A program made the translations under genes and the position numbers. DNA of 64,000 bases from Chryseobacterium sp. W4I1 (lineage in GTDB: Bacteria > Bacteroidota > Bacteroidia > Flavobacteriales > Weeksellaceae). The notes under the pieces are model-generated. The model had not been told where the DNA came from, searched no databases, and saw nothing but the letters and a program-made list of their open reading frames with translations. Below, in pieces: positions 25,155-33,129 of the stretch. Every line of letters starts with the position of its first letter. Positions within the stretch are counted from its first letter, which is position 1. The stretch covers positions 992,001 through 1,056,000 of the forward strand of contig NZ_JAUSXQ010000001.1 in the NCBI RefSeq assembly GCF_030816115.1, read 5' to 3'.

Positions 25155-25724
25155 CTAACGTTTTGATTTCAGCCTACTCAAGGTCTCTTGCGAAATATTG
25201 AGATAAGTCGCTACGATTTTGTTTGGCAAACGTTGAACGATTTTTGGGTTGATGTCCAACAACTGTTTATATCGTTCCGTTGCATCGAGTGTCAAAAACG
25301 ACATAAGCCTGTTGGTATTATTTACATAGGCGTTTTCTAAATAATGCCGATAAAATTTCTCCCACGAAGGAACGATTTCTAAGAGGTGATAGAAGTCTTT
25401 GTGTGATATATAAAGTAACGACGTTGGTTCTAACGCCTGAATGAATTCTAATGAAGGTTCCTTTGAGATAAAACTACACAGTGCCGTGGCAAAGTTATTT
25501 TCAAATGCCAGATATCGCGTCGCCTCTTGTCCGTCTTCGGTTATAAAAAATATACGTAAACAACCATTGCCAACGAAAAAAGTCCGTTGGCTGGTTTGTC
25601 CGTGAATAACCAAAAGTTCATTTTTTTCAACTTCCAACGGCTTGAAACAGGAAAGAATTTTGTCCATTTCCTCATCTGTCACCGTTATAATTCCTTTGAT
25701 ATAATTAGTAAGTTGCTCTTGCAT
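25155..25724 (-). CDS. Crp/Fnr family transcriptional regulator
   Basis: A 189-residue regulator: effector barrel (about 25-120; LLVIHGQTSQRTFFVGNGCLRI, then EATRYLAFENNFATALCSF) and C-terminal helix-turn-helix (LPNKIVATYLNISQETLSRL). It is the second gene of a two-gene minus-strand unit with the DUF2798 gene (46-bp gap). An FNR-like palindrome lies upstream of that unit at 26062-26075, suggesting autoregulation. No cysteine cluster for an iron-sulfur site is visible. Confidence 0.88.
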   Translation of the reverse strand: MQEQLTNYIKGIITVTDEEMDKILSCFKPLEVEKNELLVIHGQTSQRTFFVGNGCLRIFFITEDGQEATRYLAFENNFATALCSFISKEPSLEFIQALEPTSLLYISHKDFYHLLEIVPSWEKFYRHYLENAYVNNTNRLMSFLTLDATERYKQLLDINPKIVQRLPNKIVATYLNISQETLSRLKSKR

Positions 25725-25770
25725 TGTGGAAATTGGTAAACTTCAAATTTACAAAAATCAAATTCTTAGG

Positions 25771-25995
25771 TTATGATTTAGAGGTTGATTTTTCTGCCAA
25801 TTTTCTTGCATTTGGAATAATGATAAATGCCGAAATGTAGGCGACAGGCAACATAACGCTCCAGGCTTTCAGGAATTTTAAAAACCAATCTTCTCCGAAA
25901 CCATAATTACGCATCAGTCCTACAAACGCCATAATTAGTGTCATTGGGATTACAACAAACAATGTGTTGATGTACTTGAAATACTTTTTGTCCAT
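25771..25995 (-). CDS. DUF2798 domain membrane protein
   Basis: A 74-residue protein with two hydrophobic helices (about 8-28 and 45-62) and the family-type sequence FVVIPMTLIMAFVGLMRNYG with WSVMLPVAYISAFIIIPNAR. DUF2798 proteins are small inner-membrane proteins of unknown function. It is first in a unit with the Crp/Fnr gene at 25155. A likely -7 element (GAATTTTG on the minus strand, 26039-26032) and an FNR-type box precede it. Confidence 0.8.
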   Translation of the reverse strand: MDKKYFKYINTLFVVIPMTLIMAFVGLMRNYGFGEDWFLKFLKAWSVMLPVAYISAFIIIPNARKLAEKSTSKS

Positions 25996-26061
25996 TTTTT
26001 AAATTTTTGTTTAACATTTAAATTGATGGTGCAAAATTCTCCAAACAAAAAAACATAAAGA

Positions 26062-26075
26062 TTGATGTACGTCAA
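26062..26075 (-). promoter_or_regulatory. FNR/Crp-type palindromic operator
   Basis: TTGATGTACGTCAA matches the FNR consensus TTGATnnnnATCAA with one difference and is a near-perfect palindrome. On the minus strand its centre is about 32 bp upstream of the -7 element GAATTTTG (26039-26032), placing it near -41, the classic position for activation. The downstream unit encodes DUF2798 and a Crp/Fnr regulator. Confidence 0.6.
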
Positions 26076-26146
26076 AAAACGGATGGTGTCAAAAAATAAA
26101 TCCCTTCTAAATTCCTTACCCAACCTCAAATACCATCACGCCAATC

Positions 26147-26211
26147 AGTAAATATCACAAATCAAATAAGTAATAGCGTAAAAAATAAGCGCAGAACAAT
26201 GCGGAAATTTG
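26147..26211 (+). promoter_or_regulatory. Shared metal-regulon box and promoter of the HMA-like gene at 26233
   Basis: The box AGTAAATATCACAAATCA (26147-26164) differs from the copA box at two positions. Thirty-nine bases later comes GAAATTTG (26204-26211) as a -7-like element; the ATG is at 26233. The distance is the same as at copA and at the efflux operon. Confidence 0.72.
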
Positions 26212-26232
26212 TAGTACAAAAATTTATTTAAA

Positions 26233-26481
26233 ATGAAAAATGTAGAATTGAGCATTCCAAATATGCAGAGTGCACATTGCCAGACAAGAGTAAATGGCGC
26301 AATCGCAGCTATTGAAGGTTTAAAAATTGAAAAATTAGAGGCTGGAAAATTATCCGTTGCTGTTGAAAGCGACGAAGTAAGAAAAGAGCTGGTAGAAACC
26401 ATTGAAAAAGCGGGTTACAAAGTAGACGGTGACGATAGCGAAAAAGATTCAAGCCCTTCAGGCGAATGTTGTACTAACTAA
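26233..26481 (+). CDS. Small HMA-like protein with altered metal motif
   Basis: An 82-residue ferredoxin-like (heavy-metal-associated) protein: MKNVELSIPNMQSAHCQTRV replaces the usual GMTCxxC, so only one Cys (with an adjacent His) is left at the metal loop. The beta-alpha-beta-beta-alpha-beta order and IEKAGYKV ending are typical. The extra C-terminal tail ends in GECCTN, a Cys-Cys pair that could supply ligands. It is a monocistronic gene with the shared box upstream and a strong terminator downstream. A metal chaperone or buffer role is inferred. Confidence 0.8.
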   Translation: MKNVELSIPNMQSAHCQTRVNGAIAAIEGLKIEKLEAGKLSVAVESDEVRKELVETIEKAGYKVDGDDSEKDSSPSGECCTN

Positions 26482-26492
26482 AACTTTAATTT

Positions 26493-26537
26493 AATTTCAG
26501 GGATGCCGTATCAACAATACATTGCATCCCTGAAATT
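26493..26537 (+). terminator. Terminator after the HMA-like gene
   Basis: AATTTCAGGGATGC pairs perfectly with GCATCCCTGAAATT across a 17-base loop, followed by TTTT. It closes the unit of the gene at 26233. Confidence 0.8.
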
Positions 26538-26659
26538 TTAAATACAGAATGATATTGCTGAAGAATTTAATCTCAATCTTTAAAGTAGAAAATGATTCAA
26601 GAAAAGTTAGGAACTAACGAATCCGAAATAAGTGCATAATAAAATATTTTTTTTAACCT

Positions 26660-27229
26660 ATGAAACTATTAATCAAAGGAATGGTATGCAACAGGTGTAT
26701 TTATTTTCTGTCTGAAGAATTTCCCAAGCTCGGTTTGGAAATTTCCGAAATACGCTTAGGGGTTGTAATTCTAAAAGAAACCGATACAACCATCGTTGAT
26801 GATCAAGTGATCAGAACCATGCTTCAAAAGAACGGATTCGATTTGTTATACAATAAGGACCAAAAGATTATTGAATTGATTAAAACTGCCGTTGAAAAAG
26901 GGATTGATGAACAATTGGATACTGGCAAGCCTGTTAAATTTTCGGCATTTATCAGCAACGAATTGTATAAAGAATATGACTCGCTGAGTGCCTTATTTTC
27001 ATCTTTGGAAGGACTAACGCTCGAAAAATTTATTATCTCAAAGAAGATAGAAAAAGTAATAGAGCTTTTAGTCTACACGGATCAGTCGCTGTCTGATATT
27101 GCTTATGCCTTAGGTTACGGAAGTCCGGCTTACCTATCCAATCAGTTAAAAAAGTACACCGGCTTTACCTCTTCCCACTATAAAAAGATAAGACGTGATA
27201 AGATGGCTATTACAACAAAAATCATATAA
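26660..27229 (+). CDS. AraC family regulator with N-terminal metal-binding-like domain
   Basis: A 189-residue paralogue of the regulator at 20031. It starts MKLLIKGMVCNRCIYFLSEE, giving a complete first strand and a CxxC loop as in HMA domains, followed by about 60 residues with an HMA-like secondary structure order and a C-terminal AraC domain (LSDIAYALGYGSPAYLSNQL then KKYTGFTSSHYKKI). The architecture suggests that metal binding is read directly by the DNA-binding protein. No shared box lies before it, so it is probably not activated by itself. It precedes the efflux operon, and a terminator separates them. Confidence 0.85.
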   Translation: MKLLIKGMVCNRCIYFLSEEFPKLGLEISEIRLGVVILKETDTTIVDDQVIRTMLQKNGFDLLYNKDQKIIELIKTAVEKGIDEQLDTGKPVKFSAFISNELYKEYDSLSALFSSLEGLTLEKFIISKKIEKVIELLVYTDQSLSDIAYALGYGSPAYLSNQLKKYTGFTSSHYKKIRRDKMAITTKII

Positions 27230-27301
27230 AAAACGTTCATAACGCCTAAAATTCTTTGCAGCCCGGTTTTCTGAAACTACCGGAATACAAATCAGCTTGC
27301 C

Positions 27302-27331
27302 AATCCCTGTTCGTCAAAAGGAACAGGGATT
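27302..27331 (+). terminator. Terminator between the AraC gene and the efflux operon
   Basis: AATCCCTGTTC (27302-27312) pairs with GAACAGGGATT (27321-27331) around an 8-base loop, followed by CTTTT. Confidence 0.85.
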
Positions 27332-27387
27332 CTTTTATAAGTAATTTAATAATATGCATATACTGCTTAAAAGCCAAAAATAGCAAG

Positions 27388-27452
27388 CGTAAATATCACA
27401 ACTCTTACCCGTAATAGTATCAAAAATACGGCAACCTCCACCAATACCTTTG
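27388..27452 (+). promoter_or_regulatory. Shared metal-regulon box and promoter of the efflux operon
   Basis: CGTAAATATCACAACTCT (27388-27405) matches the box AGTAAATATCACAAATCA at 15 of 18 positions. Exactly 39 bases later is TACCTTTG (27445-27452), a perfect TANNTTTG -7 element. The first gene starts at 27496 or 27526. Confidence 0.68.
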
Positions 27453-27525
27453 TCCTTTAAAATTAATCATTTGTTACATCACTAAGCATAGCAACATGTT
27501 ATACAAAATCATTAAACACAAGACC

Positions 27526-28596
27526 ATGTTATACAAATCTACAAGACTAAGGTTAGGCATTTTAATACCGTTAATGGGCATCTTATTGATTGCCTGTGAG
27601 AACAAGTCGGAAAAAACGTCGAAAAAAACGGCAACCACTAACGCAGATGCCAGCAAATTACCGGTAGATATTATCATTGCTCAGGAAAAATTGCTCAATC
27701 ATGAAGAAGCTATTGTGGGTACGATGATGTCTAATCGAGAAGTATCCATCGTCAGCGAAATTCCTCAAAAGATAACTAAAGTAGCCTTTAAAGATGGCGG
27801 CTACGTTACCCAAGGCGCTGTATTGTACACATTGAATGACACCGATATTAAATCCCGTTTAAAACAGGTTGGTGCTGAACTGGAATTGGCAAAACTCAAC
27901 AAAGAGCGGATGAGTAATCTCTTGAAAACCGAAACCGTAAGACAGCAGGAATATGATGAAGCATTTACGCGTTTCCGTTCCTTGGTTGCACAGCAGGATT
28001 TGCTTCGTGTCGAACTTGCCAAAACGGTAATCCGGGCGCCATTTTCAGGGAAAATCGGAATTTCAAAAGTACATCTTGGTGCTTATGTTACCCCTGGTGC
28101 AGTACTGGTGATGTTGCAAGACCAAAGCAGTATCAAAATCAATTTCTCAGTTCCGGAAAAATACCTGCCTTTAATAAAAATGGGAGATAAAGTACGGTTT
28201 ACTTCCGAGTTATCTGGCGAGGAGTATATAGCAACCATCAACGCCACCGAACCGGGACTTGACGCTCAAGGCAGGAGCTTGCAGGTGCAGGCATTGGCAA
28301 ATAATACGGGTGGCCAATTTAGGCCAGGACTTTCTGCAAAAGTCTATTTCAGTGCTACCGATAAAGGTGCAAAAGGGATATTGGTACCAACCGAAGCGCT
28401 GGCTCCTGGCGCAAAAGGTTACACTGTTTTCATCATTAAAAATGGCGTAGCAAAACCTGCGGAAGTAACCATTAGCAAAAGGACAGAAACAGATGCAGTC
28501 ATCACTTCTGGCATCGCTACCGGCGATAGCATTATTGTTTCAAACATGCTGCGCTTAGGAGATGGAATGCCTGTAAAAGCCGTTGTGTCCAAATAA
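27526..28596 (+). CDS. RND efflux periplasmic adaptor (membrane fusion protein), lipoprotein
   Basis: Start chosen at 27526 because it leads directly into a lipoprotein signal peptide (ILIPLMGILLIAC); an in-frame ATG at 27496 repeats the same first codons and would add ten residues. The 356-residue product has the HlyD layout: lipoyl half-motifs around VTQGAVLYTLNDTDIKSRL and VIRAPFSGKIG, a coiled-coil hairpin between them, and beta-barrel and membrane-proximal domains (GQFRPGLSAKVYFSATD, DSIIVSNMLRLGDGMPV). It bridges the RND pump and outer-membrane channel encoded next. Confidence 0.92.
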   Translation: MLYKSTRLRLGILIPLMGILLIACENKSEKTSKKTATTNADASKLPVDIIIAQEKLLNHEEAIVGTMMSNREVSIVSEIPQKITKVAFKDGGYVTQGAVLYTLNDTDIKSRLKQVGAELELAKLNKERMSNLLKTETVRQQEYDEAFTRFRSLVAQQDLLRVELAKTVIRAPFSGKIGISKVHLGAYVTPGAVLVMLQDQSSIKINFSVPEKYLPLIKMGDKVRFTSELSGEEYIATINATEPGLDAQGRSLQVQALANNTGGQFRPGLSAKVYFSATDKGAKGILVPTEALAPGAKGYTVFIIKNGVAKPAEVTISKRTETDAVITSGIATGDSIIVSNMLRLGDGMPVKAVVSK

Positions 28597-28617
28597 TTCA
28601 TTTCAAATCTTAGCATT

Positions 28618-31600
28618 ATGAGTATATCATCTTTAAGTATAAAAAAACCGGTTTTAGCCGGTGTATTTTCACTCCTGCTTATTATTTTGGGAATTGTGGG
28701 TTGGAAACAGTTAGGCGTTCGGGAATTTCCGCTAACAGAACCGCCCGTTATTTCGGTCATTACGTTCTATCCCGGTGCAAGCCCTGATGTGATTGCATCG
28801 AAGCTTACCCGCCCAATGGAAGAATCTATTGCCGAGGCCAACGGAATACGTACTATCTCTTCTGAATCCAGAGAACAGGTAAGTATTATTTCAGTAGAAT
28901 TTAACCGTGAAGTGGATTTGGAAGATGCATTGAACGATGTAAGGGACAAAGTCGCCAAATCCCGTAAACAACTTCCTGGCGATGTAGACCCGCCAATTGT
29001 GCAAAAGGCATCTTCGCCAGACAATCTGGTGGCATTCCTCGAGGTGGAAAGTGACACCAAAGACATCAAAGAAGTAAGTCATCTCGCATCCACCGTCATC
29101 AAAGACAAAATGCAATCTATCCCGGGAATAAGCAATGTAGCCATTGTAGGCGAACACAAATACGCCATGCGCCTTCGCTTTGACCCGGCAAAACTTGCCG
29201 CTTATCAATTGACTCCTGCAGACATTCGCAAAGCCTTGACAAGAGAGAATATTGACTTGCCTGCTGGTCGTATAGAAGGAAGCAACAGTGAGCTGAGCAT
29301 CCGTACGATGGGCCGCCTTACTTCGGTAAATGATTTTGAAGAAATGCTTATCAAGCAAGTGGGCAGTACGGTCATTCGCCTCAAAGATATTGGCTCTGCC
29401 GAATTGGGCGAAGAAAACGAACGCACCGCAATTATTAACGAAACTGGTGGGTTAAACCGTATTGGAATTGGTGTTGCTATTCAAATTCAAAGGGGTGCGA
29501 ATGCCATTGAAGTGGTAGATGAATTTTACAAACGGTTAGAGCAGCTGCGCAAAGAAGTTCCTTCTGAATACCGTTTAATTGTCGGCTTCGACTATACCAG
29601 TTCTGTACGCGAATCTATCAAAGAGGTAGAAGAAACCCTGTTCATTGCTTTCGGACTGGTGGTATTGATTATTTTTCTATTTCTGAGGGATTGGCGCTCA
29701 ACCATCATCCCGGTATTGGCGATTCCGGTATCCATCATTTCTGCATTTTTCATTATGTATGTGGCAGGTTTTTCCATCAATATTTTAACGCTGTTGGGAT
29801 TGGTACTTGCGATTGGATTGGTGGTAGATGATGCCATTGTTGTACTGGAAAATATTTATAAAAAGATAGAAGAAGGCATGACGCCCATTCAGGCTGCGTT
29901 TAAAGGTTCCAAAGAAATCTATTTTGCGGTTATTTCCACTACCATTACGTTGGCAGCCGTTTTTCTTCCCATTGTTTTTATGGGCGGAATTAGTGGACAG
30001 CTTTTCAAGGAATTCGCCATCGTAGTATCGGGTTCGGTACTGATTTCGGCTTTGGTGGCTTTGACATTGACACCGATGTTGAGTGCTTATTTTCTAAAGA
30101 AAAAAGTAAGACCGAGTTGGTTTTACCGGGTTACTGAACCGTTTTTCGTGCGTTTAAATAACGGATATGCCCGTTTGCTTACCACATTTATGAAAGCGAG
30201 GTGGTTGGCCTGGGTATTCTTAGTGGGTACTACTGCGCTCATTTATTTTGTAGGCAAGGGACTTCCTTCAGAATTGGCACCTATTGAAGACCGTTCAAAC
30301 ATGAACCTCATCGCTGTTGCCCCGGAAGGTGTTTCTTTCGATTATATGAAAAAGCACATGACCGAAGTTGGTAAATATGTGAACGACTCTACCGATGGTT
30401 TATATCAAACCTATTCGATGGTCGCTATTTCCTTTATTCCTGCTCCGGCACCTGTGAATGTTGCGGTGCAAAGTATCTATCTCAAAGACCCTAAAGAAAG
30501 AAAACACAGCGTTCAGGACCTGTATAACCAATATGGCGCTGCGTCAGGGCAATTCAGAGGATTTCTTCTGTTTCCCTATCTGCCGCCAACTATTGGAAGC
30601 CGATATGGTGGTGGTATGCCGATACAGTTTGTATTGCAATCGCAAAACCTCGACAGTCTGACAGCAGTGCTTCCAAAATTCCTTGCTGCGGCACGCCAAA
30701 GCAAAAAGCTGATGTTTATTGATGCCGATTTAAAGATTAATAAACCAGAAGTAAAAATAAATATCGACCGTCAGAAAGCCGCCTTAATGGGTGTTTCAAT
30801 GGAAGAAGTAGCGCACACTTTGCAACTCTCCTTCTCCGGGCAGCGTTACGGATATTTCTTGCGAAACGACCGTCAATATGAAGTAATTGGGCAATTAGAT
30901 AGAACCTATAGAAATGATAAAAGTGACCTGAGTGCAATCTACGTCCGTTCGGCAACAGGCGAAATGATACCATTAAGCAATCTCATCACCACAGAAGAAG
31001 CCGTAAGTCCTGCCGCTATTTACCGATACGACCAATACACTTCTGCTACCGTATCGGCAGCAATGGCGCCTGGAGTGAGCCTTGCCGAAGGTATACAGGA
31101 AATCGAAAAAATAAAGAAAGAAGTTTTGGGTGAAACGTTCAAAGCATCCTTAGCTGGCCAGTCGAGAGATTATACCGAAAGCCAGGGCAATATCACCTTT
31201 ACGCTTATCCTGGCATTGGTACTTATTTATATGATTTTGGCCGCACAGTTTGGCAATTTACGTGACCCGTTGACCATTATGCTTACCGTACCAATGGCGA
31301 TAACCGGTGCTATTCTCAGCCTCTCGTGGTTTGGTCAGAGTTTAAATGTGTTCAGCCAAATTGGAATAATTACCCTGATAGGATTAATTACCAAAAACGG
31401 TATTCTTATCGTTGAATTTGCCAACCACCTTAAAAACACCGGACTTTCAAAACGGGAAGCAGCCATACAGGCAGCCGAGCAACGTTTCCGTCCTATTTTG
31501 ATGACCTCTTTGGCGATGATTTTCGGAGCCTTACCGATTGCATTGACGGTTAACAGCCGTCAGTCGTTAGGGATTGTGATTGTAGGCGGATTAGCCTTCT

Positions 31601-31722
31601 CCGGAATATTAACCTTGTTCATTATCCCGGCAGTTTATTCTTATTTATCAAGCAAAAAAGCGGAAAAAGTAATTGTAGAGGATGATACCAAGGAAGAAAG
31701 CAGACCAGCCGAAGTAGTATGA
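28618..31722 (+). CDS. RND family inner-membrane efflux pump (HAE1-like)
   Basis: A 1034-residue pump with two repeats of one plus five membrane helices and large periplasmic loops. It starts SSLSIKKPVLAGVFSLLLII; the loop motif YPGASPDVIASKLTRPMEES, the charged helix-4 pair in GLVVDDAIVVLENI and the second-half GLITKNGILIVEFANHL are those of multidrug (AcrB/MexB type) pumps rather than CzcA metal pumps. Proton motive force drives export of amphiphilic compounds. It is second in the operon MFP-RND-OMF-MFS under a promoter with the metal box, so a link between metals and drug efflux is inferred. Confidence 0.94.
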   Translation: MSISSLSIKKPVLAGVFSLLLIILGIVGWKQLGVREFPLTEPPVISVITFYPGASPDVIASKLTRPMEESIAEANGIRTISSESREQVSIISVEFNREVDLEDALNDVRDKVAKSRKQLPGDVDPPIVQKASSPDNLVAFLEVESDTKDIKEVSHLASTVIKDKMQSIPGISNVAIVGEHKYAMRLRFDPAKLAAYQLTPADIRKALTRENIDLPAGRIEGSNSELSIRTMGRLTSVNDFEEMLIKQVGSTVIRLKDIGSAELGEENERTAIINETGGLNRIGIGVAIQIQRGANAIEVVDEFYKRLEQLRKEVPSEYRLIVGFDYTSSVRESIKEVEETLFIAFGLVVLIIFLFLRDWRSTIIPVLAIPVSIISAFFIMYVAGFSINILTLLGLVLAIGLVVDDAIVVLENIYKKIEEGMTPIQAAFKGSKEIYFAVISTTITLAAVFLPIVFMGGISGQLFKEFAIVVSGSVLISALVALTLTPMLSAYFLKKKVRPSWFYRVTEPFFVRLNNGYARLLTTFMKARWLAWVFLVGTTALIYFVGKGLPSELAPIEDRSNMNLIAVAPEGVSFDYMKKHMTEVGKYVNDSTDGLYQTYSMVAISFIPAPAPVNVAVQSIYLKDPKERKHSVQDLYNQYGAASGQFRGFLLFPYLPPTIGSRYGGGMPIQFVLQSQNLDSLTAVLPKFLAAARQSKKLMFIDADLKINKPEVKINIDRQKAALMGVSMEEVAHTLQLSFSGQRYGYFLRNDRQYEVIGQLDRTYRNDKSDLSAIYVRSATGEMIPLSNLITTEEAVSPAAIYRYDQYTSATVSAAMAPGVSLAEGIQEIEKIKKEVLGETFKASLAGQSRDYTESQGNITFTLILALVLIYMILAAQFGNLRDPLTIMLTVPMAITGAILSLSWFGQSLNVFSQIGIITLIGLITKNGILIVEFANHLKNTGLSKREAAIQAAEQRFRPILMTSLAMIFGALPIALTVNSRQSLGIVIVGGLAFSGILTLFIIPAVYSYLSSKKAEKVIVEDDTKEESRPAEVV

Positions 31723-31746
31723 TTTTAAATTTTAATTAAGAAAAAA

Positions 31747-33096
31747 ATGAAAAAGAATATCTCATATATAGTTACAATGCTTCTATTGATAAGCAGCGTA
31801 AATATAGTGTACGCACAGAAAAAAACGCTGTCTCTTACCGATGCTTTGGAAATGGCAAAACAAGGAAACAAAGCATTGCAGGTGCAGGTTTTGGAAGAAA
31901 TTAATGCCAAAGAAAAAACCCGTGAAACCAAAGGTGCCTTACTGCCTACTATTTCGGCAAACCTTGGCTATTCCTATTATTTCGACAGGCAGGTTATATT
32001 TATGCCGGGTTCGTTTGCGGGCACCAATAAGCCGGTGCAGGACATCGCCGTTGGCGGAAAAAATATTTACAACGGGTTTGTATCACTCTATCAACCCATT
32101 TTTTCACCGGCTGCAAATCAGTTAACAAAGGCCTCAAAAATCACTGAAAAAATAGAAAATCAAAAGACCGCCGACTTGAAAAGTCAGGTTGCCCTTCAGG
32201 TTTCAACCCGCTATCTGGATATATTGATGATGAACAGCCAATTGGGTTTACTCGACCAAAGTCTGCAACGCAATATCAAGGCACTGCAAGATTCGCGGGC
32301 ATTATTAGCGCAGGGAAAAGGCTTAAAAGCGGATACATTAAGGAGTTTTATTGCGGTAGAAAATTTAAAATCTTCTATTTCATATTTGAAGAACAATGTT
32401 GAGGTTTCGGGTATTGAATTAAAAAGATTGATTGGGTTGCAAGATATATCTGAATTAGAATTGACCGATAATCTTGAGCTGGGTCTTGAAGCCAACAAAA
32501 GCGAGTTTTATCAAGTTGATGAGGCATTCAAAATTGCAGAAGTCAATCGAAAAGATTTGAATATTCAAAAATTATCGATTGACCTTCAGCAAAAAAAATT
32601 AAAAGCTACGCAAGCCATGTTGTTACCACAGCTTTCTCTGGTTGGGCAATATCAGGTACAGGCACAGGCAGATGATATGAAGTTTGGGGAATATTCTTTA
32701 CCAAGAACTTCCTTTCTAGGCTTGCAATTGACCGTACCGATTTTTAACGGCAACCGTACCAAATCTCAAATCAGCCAGGCAAAAATTAAAGCAGAACAAG
32801 AAGACATACGGTTGAACGATTTAAAAGACAAGGTTAAAACAGAACTGGCCACTATTATAAGCAAATGGAAAGAAGCCAATACACAAATGGACATTCAGGA
32901 AACCACCGTGCAATCGGCAGAACTGAACCACCACATGATGGAAGACCGTTTCAAAAATGGCTTAGGTTCAAGGCTTGAATTGACGGATGCAGAATTGGCG
33001 TTGACACAAGCCAAGATTAACTATCTCAATGCTGTATATAACCTGCGAATGCTTCACGTAGAACTGCAAAATGCGCTTGGTCTTTTAAACTTGTAA
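31747..33096 (+). CDS. TolC family outer-membrane efflux channel
   Basis: A 449-residue protein with a signal peptide (ISYIVTMLLLISSVNIVYAQ) and two OEP repeats: KKTLSLTDALEMAKQGNKAL begins the first, and NHHMMEDRFKNGLGSRLELTD near the end carries the conserved second-repeat helix. Long amphipathic helices and VPIFNGNRTKSQISQAK are typical. It forms the outer-membrane exit duct of the adjacent RND pump. It is the third gene of the operon with a 24-bp gap. Confidence 0.92.
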   Translation: MKKNISYIVTMLLLISSVNIVYAQKKTLSLTDALEMAKQGNKALQVQVLEEINAKEKTRETKGALLPTISANLGYSYYFDRQVIFMPGSFAGTNKPVQDIAVGGKNIYNGFVSLYQPIFSPAANQLTKASKITEKIENQKTADLKSQVALQVSTRYLDILMMNSQLGLLDQSLQRNIKALQDSRALLAQGKGLKADTLRSFIAVENLKSSISYLKNNVEVSGIELKRLIGLQDISELELTDNLELGLEANKSEFYQVDEAFKIAEVNRKDLNIQKLSIDLQQKKLKATQAMLLPQLSLVGQYQVQAQADDMKFGEYSLPRTSFLGLQLTVPIFNGNRTKSQISQAKIKAEQEDIRLNDLKDKVKTELATIISKWKEANTQMDIQETTVQSAELNHHMMEDRFKNGLGSRLELTDAELALTQAKINYLNAVYNLRMLHVELQNALGLLNL

Positions 33097-33129
33097 TTAT
33101 TCGTCAATAATTTAAAAAAATAAAAAAAA

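Noticed and set aside
27496..27540. Repeated ATGTTATACAAA at 27496 and 27526 as a regulatory repeat
   Set aside because: The two copies only create alternative in-frame starts of the adaptor gene; a 12-bp local duplication is enough to explain them.
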